Shown: one piece after another, positions 54,396 to 64,000 of the stretch
Position numbering within the stretch: position 1 is the first letter of the stretch
How the letters are laid out: the number at the start of each line of letters is the position of its first letter
Source of the DNA: Neptunomonas japonica JAMM 1380
GTDB lineage: Bacteria; Pseudomonadota; Gammaproteobacteria; Pseudomonadales; Balneatricaceae
Assembly: GCF_016592555.1 (NCBI RefSeq)
Contig: NZ_AP014546.1
Coordinates: forward strand, 3,172,501-3,236,500
DNA: 64,000 bases
Direction: 5' to 3'
The notes under the pieces: generated by a model
Told to the model about the DNA's origin: nothing
Databases searched by the model: none
The model's input: only the letters and a program-made list of their open reading frames with translations
Program-made: the position numbers and the translations under genes

Positions 54396-57300
54396 CTAAG
54401 CTCCTTTTACGTGATGTTTAGCATGACGAATACCGCGATAAAAACCTGCGCTGATAATCGTTAATAACAACGCTAGCGCCAGCCATTGCCAATAAGACTC
54501 GTCTGCAACCGACTGCTGCTCAGCCTCTTTTGTTGTAGCCGCTTTTTGACCACTATCCGGCTTACCTTGTGGCTCGGAAGATTTGCTTTGCTGTTTTGAT
54601 GTCTGAACAGACTGTTCTTGCAGCGGCTGTATCTCTGTCAGGCGATAGATCTCCACTGCTTTTTTAGCTTGCTCTTCAGGCTCACCCTTGGCAACCTTGA
54701 TCGTCTGCTCCAAAGCTTGCCAAGCTTCAGCACTTAGGTGTTGCTCTAACCAAGGGAGCATTGGGTGATCCGGGTCAGTATGGCCACTTCCAGGCAAGCC
54801 ATTCTTGGTCACTAACTCAGCAAACTTAGCCGCTAGCTCAGCGATCGTTTGCTTATCTGCCTGCCAAAACTCTTTATGCACAGCCACCAACATCACGGCC
54901 AGCATATTGCTTTTCACATGCACGTTATGGCCCTTCTCCAGAAACTCATCGAGTTGCAAATCGTAGCGGTCATCCATATAAACAGCTTTAACCTCTTCCC
55001 ATGCCCAGTCACCAACTAAGCTTGGATTAGTCACCTGCCAGCCCCACAGATATTCAAGAAACTCACTCCCCATCGTGCGAGCGCCTGCATAATCGTGTTG
55101 CATCAGGCCTTGCAGCCACTCTGGGTTAAGAAAACGGCCTCTCAATTCTTGTCGCAACGCCACGCTTAAAGGTTGAGTACGGATCTGTTCTGGGTTGGAG
55201 TGATCCAATACAAAATTATTGGGCGTTTGGCCGGTAAGGGTCTCAATTGATAAGCTCAACCCACCAAAGTAATCGAAGGCATCATTATTATCAATGAGCC
55301 CATAGAGGTTACTGGAACGACCAAAATAGGTATTTTCTACATCAGATAATGCCGTTCGAAATGCTTGTGCTGCGGGCTTACCAAAGCCCTCGGCACCATA
55401 GCTATGTCCAAGGCGTCGCAAATATACATCCGCTAATTCAGAACGCTGCTCCCACGCCCCCGAACGCTCAACAAGGCGATTAATACCGGCGCCATAGCTG
55501 CCGGGAGCATCACCAAACACACGAAAACTGGCTATAACACCGGCCTGCTCAGCAGATCTCCCTTGCAGAAGTAAGGCTTGCGCCTGCTTAACCCAGTGCT
55601 TAGCTACTTGGTTTTGTTGTAAACTTTCATTACCGCCAACGGCGAGTTTCCCCAATGGGGATAATGCCTGCTGCAGAGCCAATGTGAGCGCTGGGTAGTC
55701 TTTAATAATCGTATCTGCACTGGTATCCAGCGCCATCAGGGTGGCACGATTCAGCAACATCATTTGCTGGCCATAAAGGTCACGAAACAAGCCCGACGTA
55801 GTGAAGACGGTATCGCGCCTAACACGCCCATTATCAAGTACTTGAGGCTTCAGCCCTTTTACCAAGCCACGGCTGTTCCACACCGGCTCAATACCCAGCA
55901 TATCCAGCCCAAAAGCGATCATCACTCCCTCATCTCGTACTACATCAGATGCCCACAGTACCAATGCTTCACTTTTATCTGGATTTTGCTGATTACTTTG
56001 CAGGTTACGGCTACGTGCATCTTCGGCCATCTGTTTTCCTAGCTGCCAGGCAACTCGACTAGGAATAAGACTGCTATCCAGCGCATAGAAATTTCGCCCG
56101 GTTGGTAAACTGTTCGGGCTTCTAATCGGATCATTACCCTGCCCTGGTGTAATAAACCCTCCACTTAGGCCATTGAGTAGCGACTGCGTCTCTGCCGCAG
56201 GTGATAGCTGTAGTTTTTTCTGCCACTCCAGTTTCTGCTCTTCATCGTTGGACGCCATCGAGCTCAACATCATATCAACGGCTTGGTCAGTCCAGTCTTT
56301 GCCGTAGATATGTAACCCTAGTGGCATGAACTTTTCTTGCAAGCTAGTCAGGTAGTGGCCTACCTCATGCACTAACATATCGTCGTCTACTTCATCGAAA
56401 CTGATTCCCATAATCGACAACTCGGCAGACATTGACTCGGCCAACTCATCTTTAAGTTCTAACTGCTCCACCTTGTCACGAATTTGCTGCACCAGCCGGT
56501 TGGAAATCGCTTGATTACCACTGCCGTGGCTGGTTTCAAAACTCTCGATAAGTTGGCGCAATTGCAGTAACTCATCATACAAGGGCGTGCTCTTAAGTGG
56601 TGGTGTTAGATGATCGACCATCACCGCCAACCCGCGCCGTTTCGCTTGAATACCTTCACCTACACCATCGACAATATAAGGATAAATACCGGGAATATCA
56701 GCGGCAACAATACGCGAATAATCATCTTCTGCGACCCCAACCGAGCGACGCGGCAAGAACTCATACGTGGAGTGGCGGCCCAGATGTACCAATGCATCCG
56801 CTTTAAAGCTGTCACGTAGATACTGATAAAAAGCCAAATACTGATGAGGCGGTGGAAATGCCAAATTAGCGTGCAGTAACTCTTCGTTAATCTCCCAACC
56901 ACGCGGTGGTTGCGGCCCAATAAAAATTTTGCCAAACGTCAGGCCCGGTAACAGCAGCTGGTTTTGATAAGTCATTACATTGCCCGGTGCTTTACCCCAG
57001 CCACCCAGGCCTTCAATACCTGTTTGTTGCAAGGCTTTAATGATAGATAGCGCATCATCCATACAGAGTTTGTTATCACTGGAATTATTCGAACTATTGA
57101 GCGCTTTGGCAGGACTAAGGCTTTGCTGATAACAGGACTTTAATTGCCCCAGTAAGATTAATGCGCGTTGACGCGCCTTATGATCAACGCCCTCCAGCAG
57201 GTGATACATCTCTTCCATGGTATGTTGCAATGCGTTTTCAGCAAGTTCGGGCTTGCCCGCTTTTATTGCGGCTTCAAGCTGCTCGTGCAGTAAGCCAAAG

Positions 57301-58829
57301 GGACCAAACTCCATCTCTCGCTGCACGCTCGCGGGAAGTTGCTTAAACCACTGCTGATAATCTTTTGCCATCACTTTAGTGATTTTCTGGCTCATCGTTT
57401 TGAGTGCATGAACATCCCGAGGAAGATTAACTCCGCGCTCCTGCATCATATCCAGCAATATTTTCTGGGATGCCGGTAACTCGCCTGTGTCGTATCCATC
57501 AGCCTTAAGTTGCTGCAGAATCTGCCAGAGCGACGCGGGAACATCGAGGTTATCCGCACCAATATTGTGGCGTCCAGGAGGATGGTTGTAATAAATAATA
57601 GCGATACGCTTATCGTTGTTAGCCTTAGTTTGCAAGGCTTGCCAACGCTTGGCACGCGCTAATAGAGTATCAATACCCTCTGCCAATGGAGCAATTGCCT
57701 GCACTCGGATACCGGAGATTGGATCATCGATGTTATCTCCAGCGGTTGCGATAACCAAAGGTTGGCTGGCCCCCTGTAATTCGGGCATTGCTACCTGATA
57801 GTAAACCTTCTCTTGCGCGAGTCCATCCGAAGATAAGTGGCGCTCCAGCGCGGTACGGTCTCGCAGTTTAATGGCTTTAATCACCGGCACATTTAGCTGC
57901 TTAAGAACCTCAGTAACGGCTCCGCGCCCCTCACCTCCACCAATAACAAAGTCTTGTAGCATAACAATAGCGCTTAGCTGCTTACTGTAAGGCTTTAGCT
58001 GCTCTACAGCATCAACACCGGCCTCTCCCCAGTAAGCTAGAGCAGTCAAACAGTCGCTACCGTTTCGCTCTCGTGCCTGCTCACACAAACCGCGCAACAT
58101 CGCGGCATCAGCAGGACGCCCGCCCCCCGCATGGTCAATAACCACCAGCAGTGGTTTAACGCTTACAGCAGGCATTTCAGTACTGAGTTGCCCTTTATAT
58201 AACCACCTTAACCGAGGAACGGGAGAGGGAGTTTCAATGTGAGTCGCGGCGCCCAGACGGTGATAAACCCAGCTAAAAAGTAGGCTAGTGTTTTCACTAC
58301 CCCCTGCCTGCCAGTAACTACGTGCTCTAATCCACTGGGCTTGATTTGGGTACTGCTGTAACTGCTGATTCAACCAACCATCAAAGTCATTATCAGGATG
58401 GGCTTTGCTTATCTCACGTAACTGTTGGTCATTATCAAACACAGATCTGTGTTCGAGTTGGCTAAGCTTTACTAGACGGTGATCACTATTGAGCACGAGT
58501 AATGGTTTTTGTACCTGGCGTAATAGTGGCTGTAATTCAGCGACACTGGGACCATAGAGGCCCATCGCTAATATGGCGAGGCTGTTGTTAATCAAATCGG
58601 CGGTTTGCTGTTCAGGCAACTGGCGCAATTGAGCATCTGTACGCGCTTTGATAACCAGTTGAGGATAACGCTGGATAAACTGGCGAGCGGCCTCCGCAAC
58701 CGTCTCGGCATTGCGCTGGGAAACCAACACCAGTAAATAGTCTTGTTTGTTTTGCGTAGGCTCAGCAGCCCAAACAACGTGAGTTGTTGTCTGCATGAGA
58801 AGTAGAAGCGTCAGTATTAACAAACGCAT
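54396..58829 (-). CDS. Membrane-anchored CobN-like protein, periplasmic cobaltochelatase homologue
   Basis: 1477 residues from [13 protein letters not shown] (58829), preceded by GGAG; the frame runs further up but through the riboswitch. A signal peptide (residues about 1-23, cleaved near VWA-AEP) precedes a CobN/BchH-type body: [100 protein letters not shown] and [18 protein letters not shown] Gln/Ser/Lys-rich linker (about 1395-1435) leads to a C-terminal TM helix (about 1445-1462). Cytosolic CobN inserts cobalt into hydrogenobyrinic acid diamide with CobS/CobT; here topology puts it in the periplasm, next to a proton channel pair. B12 riboswitch upstream. Function is inferred as cobalt or corrinoid handling or uptake, not de novo synthesis. 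Confidence 0.9.
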   Translation of the reverse strand: MRLLILTLLLLMQTTTHVVWAAEPTQNKQDYLLVLVSQRNAETVAEAARQFIQRYPQLVIKARTDAQLRQLPEQQTADLINNSLAILAMGLYGPSVAELQPLLRQVQKPLLVLNSDHRLVKLSQLEHRSVFDNDQQLREISKAHPDNDFDGWLNQQLQQYPNQAQWIRARSYWQAGGSENTSLLFSWVYHRLGAATHIETPSPVPRLRWLYKGQLSTEMPAVSVKPLLVVIDHAGGGRPADAAMLRGLCEQARERNGSDCLTALAYWGEAGVDAVEQLKPYSKQLSAIVMLQDFVIGGGEGRGAVTEVLKQLNVPVIKAIKLRDRTALERHLSSDGLAQEKVYYQVAMPELQGASQPLVIATAGDNIDDPISGIRVQAIAPLAEGIDTLLARAKRWQALQTKANNDKRIAIIYYNHPPGRHNIGADNLDVPASLWQILQQLKADGYDTGELPASQKILLDMMQERGVNLPRDVHALKTMSQKITKVMAKDYQQWFKQLPASVQREMEFGPFGLLHEQLEAAIKAGKPELAENALQHTMEEMYHLLEGVDHKARQRALILLGQLKSCYQQSLSPAKALNSSNNSSDNKLCMDDALSIIKALQQTGIEGLGGWGKAPGNVMTYQNQLLLPGLTFGKIFIGPQPPRGWEINEELLHANLAFPPPHQYLAFYQYLRDSFKADALVHLGRHSTYEFLPRRSVGVAEDDYSRIVAADIPGIYPYIVDGVGEGIQAKRRGLAVMVDHLTPPLKSTPLYDELLQLRQLIESFETSHGSGNQAISNRLVQQIRDKVEQLELKDELAESMSAELSIMGISFDEVDDDMLVHEVGHYLTSLQEKFMPLGLHIYGKDWTDQAVDMMLSSMASNDEEQKLEWQKKLQLSPAAETQSLLNGLSGGFITPGQGNDPIRSPNSLPTGRNFYALDSSLIPSRVAWQLGKQMAEDARSRNLQSNQQNPDKSEALVLWASDVVRDEGVMIAFGLDMLGIEPVWNSRGLVKGLKPQVLDNGRVRRDTVFTTSGLFRDLYGQQMMLLNRATLMALDTSADTIIKDYPALTLALQQALSPLGKLAVGGNESLQQNQVAKHWVKQAQALLLQGRSAEQAGVIASFRVFGDAPGSYGAGINRLVERSGAWEQRSELADVYLRRLGHSYGAEGFGKPAAQAFRTALSDVENTYFGRSSNLYGLIDNNDAFDYFGGLSLSIETLTGQTPNNFVLDHSNPEQIRTQPLSVALRQELRGRFLNPEWLQGLMQHDYAGARTMGSEFLEYLWGWQVTNPSLVGDWAWEEVKAVYMDDRYDLQLDEFLEKGHNVHVKSNMLAVMLVAVHKEFWQADKQTIAELAAKFAELVTKNGLPGSGHTDPDHPMLPWLEQHLSAEAWQALEQTIKVAKGEPEEQAKKAVEIYRLTEIQPLQEQSVQTSKQQSKSSEPQGKPDSGQKAATTKEAEQQSVADESYWQWLALALLLTIISAGFYRGIRHAKHHVKGA

Positions 58830-58877
58830 AAATGTTAATCTCCAGGTGATGGCGTAAAAGGAGACGAACGTATGCCA

Positions 58878-58894
58878 CTGATAATACTTATCAG
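58878..58894 (-). promoter_or_regulatory. Hairpin in the riboswitch expression platform
   Basis: CTGATAA-GTA-TTATCAG, a perfect 7-bp stem with a 3-base loop, between the aptamer and the cobN-like ribosome site. Probable part of the switching platform. Confidence 0.5.
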
Positions 58895-58944
58895 AACATG
58901 TCATACCGCGTTTTCCCGCCCGGTGCATAGTTTAAGATTACTGA

Positions 58945-59066
58945 TTCATGTATCTGGCTTTTGCATTAGCAAAGAACTAAGCAATTACAGTTGCGGGAAC
59001 AGCCCCGGATTCACACCGGGTTCCATGAGAGCGTCGATTGAATCAACAGCTCAGTAACGCGGGTGT
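58945..59066 (-). ncRNA. Cobalamin riboswitch (B12 element)
   Basis: Minus-strand sequence carries the conserved core in order: GAACCCGGTGTGAATCCGGGG, then GCTGTTCCCGCAACTGTA (the B12 box region) and GCCAGATAC (58951-58959 complement). It lies between a sigma-70-type promoter and the CobN-like coding sequence. It should bind adenosylcobalamin or a related cobalamin and reduce expression of the operon when B12 is plentiful. Exact ends are approximate. Confidence 0.88.
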
Positions 59067-59094
59067 TTGTACAGGTCATGTAAAATTAAGTCAA
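59066..59094 (-). promoter_or_regulatory. Sigma-70-type promoter of the CobN-like operon
   Basis: TTGACT (59089-59094, complement) - 17-base spacer - TACAAA (59066-59071, complement). Transcription would begin near 59058, right at the start of the cobalamin aptamer. Confidence 0.7.
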
Positions 59095-59219
59095 TTAGGG
59101 CAATCCTGATGAATGCCCGGTCAGAGTTCAAACAAGGGAGGTGATCGGCGCCCCAAAGAGCGCTGAGGGGATATTCTGGTAGGCTTCTTTTCTATGAAGT
59201 GTATAGATTCTGCCTCTTA

Positions 59220-59525
59220 TCACTCAAATACTGGCTTAAAGAAACTACGCTCAAAGCTCAAAATGCATCGAGTACTTTTCGCATAATCAAAAGCGGCAAG
59301 ACATTCAGGGTCATTGAACGAATCAATACGATATTGCTCATATTCGGCCAAGCTTGGAAACGTAAATAATGCCAGCGCTATATTGTTTGCCCCCTCTGAC
59401 GGCAGAAAATATCCATTGTGAACGCCGCCAAACTTATTAACCAAAGGGATCCACATTTTTGCGTATTTTTCGAACTCAACAAGCTTGTACGGGTCAACCA
59501 CATAGCGTAAATAACAGGTTACCAT
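59220..59525 (-). CDS. NIPSNAP family protein
   Basis: 101 residues. Ferredoxin-like NIPSNAP fold: CYLRYVVDPYKLVEFEKYAKMWIPLVNKFGGVHNGYFLPSEGANNIALALFTFPSLAEYEQYRIDSF. Small cytoplasmic protein of unknown function. 126 bases upstream of the cobN promoter on the same strand. Confidence 0.83.
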   Translation of the reverse strand: MVTCYLRYVVDPYKLVEFEKYAKMWIPLVNKFGGVHNGYFLPSEGANNIALALFTFPSLAEYEQYRIDSFNDPECLAAFDYAKSTRCILSFERSFFKPVFE

Positions 59526-59582
59526 TTAAATCTCCTTATTTAGGTATTAAGCACTTCACTATCAGTGGTTTCTATTTTCGTT

Positions 59583-59912
59583 TTAACCGATTAACCAGCG
59601 ATAGCCCCATAAAAAAGTCATACCGCCCAAAATAGGCCAAAGCAAACTTTTAAAATAGCTAGCCAAAACAACAGCCACACAGCCCGCAAGAATTTGCGCC
59701 AACTCCACTTGTAAGCCATCAACTTGTTTACTAAAAACAATCGGAGGAATACATAAAGCGGCTAAAATCGCTGGAGGTAACAATAAGAGTACCGGCTGAC
59801 AGCGGGCAAGTAGTGGCCCTAGCTTGCCATGTAGCTGAATAAAAGAAAGGCGTATTAAGAAGGTAGCTAGGCCACATATAAAAAACAGTCCCCACAAACT
59901 CCACTCATTCAT
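59583..59912 (-). CDS. azlD: AzlD-family small subunit of branched-chain amino acid exporter
   Basis: 109 residues, three or four TM helices (LWGLFFICGLATFLIRLSFI, PVLLLLPPAILAALCIPPIVF, QILAGCVAVVLASYFKSLLWPILGGM). Small partner of AzlC, 8-base overlap with it. Exports branched-chain amino acids (or azaleucine), by family. Confidence 0.88.
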   Translation of the reverse strand: MNEWSLWGLFFICGLATFLIRLSFIQLHGKLGPLLARCQPVLLLLPPAILAALCIPPIVFSKQVDGLQVELAQILAGCVAVVLASYFKSLLWPILGGMTFLWGYRWLIG

Positions 59913-60633
59913 GTGGGCGCCCCATCACTGAATTAAAAGAACGACCAGCGATACGCGGTAATATCAATCCCGCAACAACCCCAGCAACAATCGCCAAAAT
60001 AAAGCCTAAGTTATAAGGAAGTCCCTGTAAAAATATAGCGGCTAGCCCTGAAACCACAGCAACAATTAACAACAAACGATTAGTAATCGTCGACATTAGC
60101 ATCGCCAAAAACGCCAACGGAATAGTAAAACCAAGCATCCATTGCGGCGGGATACTGGCTCCCACTGCAATACCGAGTATTACCGACAACACCCAACTAA
60201 CCCACAATGCCACCGCAGTGCCTAAGTAATAACTAATACGTTCTGCATCCGTACGTTGTTGCTGATCAGGTGTGATACACAAGCCATAGGCCTGATCGCA
60301 TAAGAGATACGCAAAGGGTAACCGGAAGCGTTTCTTTAGCGGATAAAATAGCGGCGCAAATGTCGCACTATAAATGGCAAAACGTAAATTAATCACGACT
60401 GTGGTTAAGACAATGACCACAAATGCTGCATTTTCTTGAATAAGCTGCATCGCGGCTAACTGTGCTGATCCAGCAAAAAACAACACTGTCATTCCCATGA
60501 TTAACTCGGGGCTCATATCCAAAGCCACACCGTTAGCACCCACAATTAAACCAAACGGCAACACGCCTGACACCAACGGCATCAGATCTCTTACCCCTTG
60601 CCAAAATTGTGATCGACAATCCCGCACCTGCAT
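59905..60633 (-). CDS. azlC: AzlC-family large subunit of branched-chain amino acid exporter
   Basis: 242 residues, about seven to eight TM helices. FWQGVRDLMPLVSGVLPFGLIVG and TVVINLRFAIYSATFAPLFYPLKKRFRLPFAYLLCDQAYGL match the AzlC/YgaZ signature. With AzlD it forms an amino acid exporter. First gene of the pair. Confidence 0.92.
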   Translation of the reverse strand: MQVRDCRSQFWQGVRDLMPLVSGVLPFGLIVGANGVALDMSPELIMGMTVLFFAGSAQLAAMQLIQENAAFVVIVLTTVVINLRFAIYSATFAPLFYPLKKRFRLPFAYLLCDQAYGLCITPDQQQRTDAERISYYLGTAVALWVSWVLSVILGIAVGASIPPQWMLGFTIPLAFLAMLMSTITNRLLLIVAVVSGLAAIFLQGLPYNLGFILAIVAGVVAGLILPRIAGRSFNSVMGRPHE

Positions 60634-60966
60634 AACTAACTATTACCCTTTAAAAAGTTAAACAACATTGGGGAAGATTACGCTGACTCACTAGCGCACT
60701 CAATAACTTAACAGCGCCTTAGATTATTTTTCTAGGCAAAACACTTTTGCGTAAAAGAGTCAGATATGATGAGCCTAACTCCAAAAGCAAAAGCCTTGCA
60801 TGATGATATTGCCGCCATCCAAAAAGAAGTTGCTCATCTCTAACACGGTACTCGAACTTTCAAGCACAATTGCACCGCCCTAATACCCACTGTAAAGTAC
60901 ACCAAAAATAAGTAGGAGGTTGTTTTGCCTCTTAATAACAACCCAACTTAGTTAGGTAGTCACAGA
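60634..60966. other. Intergenic region with a 25-codon open frame
   Basis: 333 bases. A 25-residue frame at 60766-60843 starts MMSLTPKAKALHDDIAAIQKEVAHL; no clear ribosome site and no known family. Otherwise I see nothing. Confidence 0.3.
60766..60843 (+). CDS. Possible 25-residue peptide or gene remnant
   Basis: An amphipathic helix-like peptide in the gap between azlC and the DUF3144 gene. It may be the start of a decayed gene; unsupported by any motif. Confidence 0.2.
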   Translation: MMSLTPKAKALHDDIAAIQKEVAHL

Positions 60967-61263
60967 ATGATTGATAAAGAAGCTGCTGCAAACTTGTTTA
61001 AAATGGCCGATGAATTTATTGATGTAGCCAACCGCCTAGTGACATCAGACAATAAGGACTTGGAAGATGTAGGGGCTGCATTACGCTATGCAGCAGCACG
61101 TTTTAGTGCTCATGAAACTGCGTATAAATCGAAGGATTTAGCGGCAGAACGCAATGATGCTTTATCATGGTTCACAAATCAGTACTCTGAAATGCTGGAA
61201 GAAAATTTAGACCAGCATATCGAACATTTTAAGTCACTTAAAAATAAGGCAGAAAGCCACTAA
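60967..61263 (+). CDS. DUF3144 family protein
   Basis: 98 residues. All-helical: MADEFIDVANRLVTSDNKDLEDVGAALRYAAARFSAHETAYKSKDLAAERNDALSWFTNQYSEMLEENLDQHI, matching DUF3144. Cytoplasmic, function unknown. Convergent with the beta-propeller-like gene. Confidence 0.8.
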   Translation: MIDKEAAANLFKMADEFIDVANRLVTSDNKDLEDVGAALRYAAARFSAHETAYKSKDLAAERNDALSWFTNQYSEMLEENLDQHIEHFKSLKNKAESH

Positions 61264-61312
61264 TAGCGGCTCAAATCTTATGTAAAGGTCTGGCAGGACG
61301 TCAGATCTTCAC

Positions 61313-62308
61313 CTACTTTTGTGACGACGTTTTTAGCTCGTTTTGTTCTATTGGTAACGTCGTTTTTGCAGCCGGAGCATTAATCAGTTTTCCAGATTTC
61401 TGAATCAATTTTTTCTTAACTTTGTCTAATCTAATGACATAACCATTACCACCAATTCCGCTAAATACTTCATCGGCAAAAACAATAATATTGTCCGTAT
61501 AAAAGGCAACAGCCTCTTTTTGAGTCACGATACCAAGATCAATTTGGTACACGTCCCCAGAGAAAAAATCATCTCCCTGCCAGTTCTCAAACAACCATAA
61601 GCGCTCTGAATCAAGCAGCACTAATTTACTTCTATCGGGGCTTAGCGCTGCCGATGTAACCCAGCATAGTTCTTTAATGGTAGCGCATGTCGAAAATTCA
61701 TTGATGTATTGCGCGGTAAAATTTGCCGCATAATCACCTATTCGATAAAGCCGCGTTTTACCATCAAACGGGCTAGAACGGTTTTTAGTGAAAAGATAAA
61801 GACTGCGCTTATAGTAGATAAACGCTTCCACATCATAATGTGCATTCTTACGCACTTTCTCATCTAACCCTACCTTAAATTCTGGGTTAGTGAACTTTAT
61901 GATTTCCGCACGGGTGCTAGTAGATTTGATATCCGTAGGGTTTTCAATTTTGTAGATGGTCAACCATTCACGATCATTATCATTATTGCCAAAGTCACCA
62001 ATAAAGAAGTGCCCAAAATCGTCTTGGGTCATGTCTTCCCAGTCCCAGTTTTTAGCATTTTCTATTTGGATACTGCGCTCAATTTTGCCAACACCATCTA
62101 ACTGGTAAAGTCTGGGTGAGTCACCCCCATCATTAATGGCCCAAAGCTGCTGTTTTTTATCAAACTCAATCCCTGATATCTCTTCTAGCTGCTTATCAAA
62201 ACTAATGAATTTAGTGCTATTAAGCAGCCACGTTCTGTAACCGAGTAAACTCAGGAAAGCGACAAAGCAGATAAGCACAAGGCGAGTGATTGATTTTTTA
62301 GTTAACAT
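61313..62308 (-). CDS. Membrane-anchored beta-propeller-like protein
   Basis: 331 residues. N-terminal signal or anchor helix (about 8-28). Periplasmic part with repeated beta-propeller-like strands: EISGIEFDKKQQLWAINDGGDSPRLYQLDGVGKIERSI, DWEDMTQDDFGHFFIGDFGNNDNDREWLTIYKIENP, EAFIYYKRSLYLFTKNRS. Resembles SdiA-regulated or esterase-like propeller families, but a specific name is not supported. Function unknown. Confidence 0.7.
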   Translation of the reverse strand: MLTKKSITRLVLICFVAFLSLLGYRTWLLNSTKFISFDKQLEEISGIEFDKKQQLWAINDGGDSPRLYQLDGVGKIERSIQIENAKNWDWEDMTQDDFGHFFIGDFGNNDNDREWLTIYKIENPTDIKSTSTRAEIIKFTNPEFKVGLDEKVRKNAHYDVEAFIYYKRSLYLFTKNRSSPFDGKTRLYRIGDYAANFTAQYINEFSTCATIKELCWVTSAALSPDRSKLVLLDSERLWLFENWQGDDFFSGDVYQIDLGIVTQKEAVAFYTDNIIVFADEVFSGIGGNGYVIRLDKVKKKLIQKSGKLINAPAAKTTLPIEQNELKTSSQK

Positions 62309-62356
62309 TAAGATTACTACATATAAATCTTAGAACTGAGCTTTCTATTATAGCTC

Positions 62357-62381
62357 AAAAAGGGAACGGATAGCGTTCCCT
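62357..62381 (-). terminator. Rho-independent terminator of the GNAT gene
   Basis: Minus-strand stem AGGGAACG/CGTTCCCT with a 5-base loop, followed by TTTTT. Confidence 0.8.
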
Positions 62382-62399
62382 AGGCATGCAGGCACTGAG

Positions 62400-62900
62400 T
62401 TATGCGTTTTTTAGTGAGAGTGACATCTCATGCCAGCTCAGCCCACCGTGGTCAGAATCTGATTCGCCGAGGTGAACAAAACCATGCTTCGCATACATCT
62501 CAATTAACTCGGTTTGGCAAATTAAATATATTTCAGTTTTGGAGAGTTCTCTCATAGTACCAATGAAGCTACTCATTAGCTTATCAGCCATGCCTTTGCC
62601 TTGGTATTTGGGGTGAACGACAACAGACATAATGACAATATGCTCGCCGCTTGGGTCATGACCCACTAACTCTTTAAACTCTTCATCGGACAACACCACT
62701 TTATGAGTGGCTCCAGAGTTGATAAAGCCAATGATCTCTTCTTGGTTCTCTAAAACAATAAAACCCTGAGGATATATTTTAATTCGCTTTAGTATTTTTT
62801 CTTTTGTAGCAGCCTCATCACCAGCATAAGACACAGACTCTATTTCAAAACATCTATCAAGATCTTCTTCTCTTGCAGAGCGAATAATTAACCCAGACAT
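62400..62900 (-). CDS. GNAT-family N-acetyltransferase
   Basis: 166 residues. IRSAREEDLDRCFEIESVSYAGDEAA at the N-terminus and the acetyl-CoA-binding motif VHPKYQGKGMADKLMSSFIGTMREL (about 93-117), then EMYAKHGFVHLGES. Resembles the arylalkylamine-acetyltransferase-like group. Substrate unknown; monocistronic. Confidence 0.87.
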   Translation of the reverse strand: MSGLIIRSAREEDLDRCFEIESVSYAGDEAATKEKILKRIKIYPQGFIVLENQEEIIGFINSGATHKVVLSDEEFKELVGHDPSGEHIVIMSVVVHPKYQGKGMADKLMSSFIGTMRELSKTEIYLICQTELIEMYAKHGFVHLGESDSDHGGLSWHEMSLSLKNA

Positions 62901-63072
62901 ACGCTAATAATACTCCTAACCCATACTTAAAATGCATGATGGTACAACCGAAAAAAACGACCTCGTACACAACATGCTTGATATAACCGGGCCTTATTAT
63001 ACAAATGCTTAAAACCCGTAAATGACTAGCGCCGAGGCACGAGGGAGCATTGTAAGTTTTTTATTATATTTT

Positions 63073-64000
63073 TCAATGGAGTACGCTATCAAGGTAGCTA
63101 GCAATCTGTTTGCCTAGAGCCTCATGAAACGCCTTGCGATCAACCCCCTCTGGATCTTGTGCCACAATACCAATTTCACTTTTAATAGCATCAGGAAACG
63201 GGGTTATGAACGAAAAGTGTCCAGCATTTTCGATTGTTTGATAACTCAGTTTTTCTTTATTTTTAAAGTTTTGAGCTATCACATCTGACTGATAAGGCTC
63301 AATCAATTCGCTATCCTTCTCTGCTCTTAAAAGCAACGTTGGAATGCTAACCGCTGCTAAAGCCTCTTTTGACTTGAACAGTATTCCCACAGGCGCCATT
63401 AACACCAAGGCTTTAACGCGCTTATCACGCTGGTTTTCAATCTTTACTGACATTAGCTGCTGGCCTTTCACTAAACCACAAAAAGGCGCACTCACTTGGG
63501 GGCTACTTTCACACAACTCAATAATATGCCTCGTATCGGCAACACCTCCCGCTACGGCTAGCGCAGTATAGCCACCCGCTGAATGGCCTATAACAGCGAC
63601 TTTATCAACATCAATACTCGGTGCTAATGCAGGGTTCAACAATAATGAATCAATGGCTGATCTAATATGCTGCGGCCGATTTTTCCAGTTGTTAACACTA
63701 CCCTGCGCAGAGTTGTTTTTATAATTATCCTCAGGGTGCAGTGGCATCGCGACGATAAACCCTTGCTTAACCAGCGCAAAAGCAATGCTTCGGTGGCCAA
63801 GGTTAGAGCCACTAGAACCATGGGAAATAATAACCAACGGAAAAGTACCTTCTGCAATAATGCTCCCGATAGAGAGCTCCATCCTAAACGGCCCAAAATT
63901 TACGGGTTCGGCTGGAATATGAGTGGGATAAACAACCGCCACAGGGAAGCGAGTATTGGTTTCGTTAGAAGTTACTTCTATTTTACGAAAGCCCACCGAA
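63073..64000 (-). CDS. Alpha/beta-hydrolase (dienelactone hydrolase / PAF-acetylhydrolase-like), 5' end at window edge
   Basis: At least 307 residues. The frame is open to the window edge; the GTG at 63996 (VGFRKIEVTSNETNTRFPVAVVYPT) may be internal. Nucleophile elbow GHSAGGYTAL (about 139-148), oxyanion region ISHGSSGSN (about 57), Asp in LLRAEKDSELI (about 222) and His in ENAGHFSF (about 261) make a full Ser-Asp-His triad. Mature part fits a cytoplasmic or periplasmic esterase; substrate unknown. Confidence 0.82.
   Translation of the reverse strand, partial: SVGFRKIEVTSNETNTRFPVAVVYPTHIPAEPVNFGPFRMELSIGSIIAEGTFPLVIISHGSSGSNLGHRSIAFALVKQGFIVAMPLHPEDNYKNNSAQGSVNNWKNRPQHIRSAIDSLLLNPALAPSIDVDKVAVIGHSAGGYTALAVAGGVADTRHIIELCESSPQVSAPFCGLVKGQQLMSVKIENQRDKRVKALVLMAPVGILFKSKEALAAVSIPTLLLRAEKDSELIEPYQSDVIAQNFKNKEKLSYQTIENAGHFSFITPFPDAIKSEIGIVAQDPEGVDRKAFHEALGKQIASYLDSVLH

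Noticed and set aside
56597..56819. Short plus-strand frames inside the CobN-like gene
   Set aside because: Antisense to conserved CobN motifs, no ribosome site or similarity.
59105..59185. GC-rich inverted repeat (CCCC-N12-GGGG) downstream of the NIPSNAP gene as a terminator
   Set aside because: No T-run on either strand and the stem is only four pairs; not strong enough to list as a feature.

Overview
The window is a gene-dense stretch of a bacterial chromosome with moderate to low GC. Gene content and order point to a motile, facultatively anaerobic marine gammaproteobacterium of the Oceanospirillales kind (relatives of Neptunomonas, Amphritea or Marinomonas). Supporting genes are slyX-plsB, mpl-ubiX-tsaB-uppP-rsmJ, a PomA/PomB-type flagellar stator, an FNR- and NarL-type nitrate promoter, and a PP2C/kinase fusion next to a nitrate porter. 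The genus is an inference. I see no insertion sequence, prophage, CRISPR array or rRNA.

Layout. 1-1.3 kb: 3' end of an RND efflux permease. 1.4-5.6 kb: a periplasmic solute-binding protein translationally coupled to a two-PAS GGDEF/EAL protein with a degenerate zinc-binding-like tail. 5.6-9.3 kb: a nitrate/nitrite porter behind an FNR box and a perfect 7-2-7 NarL/NarP site, then a PP2C-Ser/Thr kinase fusion. 9.3-12.6 kb: an NMT1-like receptor lacking an output domain, an unknown protein, and fumarase C. 12.7-13.0 kb: three initiator tRNA genes. 13.1-15.0 kb: stator genes motA-motB with a PilZ gene. 15.1-26.5 kb: housekeeping genes, including a membrane-anchored cold-shock protein, slyX-plsB, the mpl-to-rsmJ operon, fbp and ppa.

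26.6-50.7 kb is a mosaic of small metabolic, stress and regulatory genes: TauE/SafE permease, SIMPL protein, 4-Cys uracil-DNA glycosylase, GSTs, an RcnB-like protein, a pseudouridine synthase, a chemoreceptor, a LysR/PACE efflux pair, a LysR/MFS pair, a MoxR-ATPase/VWA pair, rhodanese, AraC, and DMT and DsbA-family proteins. An intergenic gap near 39.95 kb carries a perfect DnaA box and two near matches. 51.0-53.4 kb: a MarR regulator with a Cys-rich tail faces a secreted protein, a redoxin and a small secreted protein across two copies of a 15-bp imperfect palindrome.

53.6-59.1 kb holds the most interesting system. A promoter and cobalamin riboswitch on the minus strand precede a giant CobN-like protein that has a signal peptide and a C-terminal membrane anchor. 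Two small membrane proteins related to ExbB/TolQ and ExbD (DUF2149) follow directly. This looks like a B12-controlled, proton-motive-force-coupled CobN-type machine facing the periplasm, unlike the cytosolic cobaltochelatase CobNST. 59.2-64 kb: NIPSNAP protein, AzlCD exporter, DUF3144, a membrane-anchored beta-propeller-like protein, a GNAT acetyltransferase and an alpha/beta hydrolase running off the window edge.
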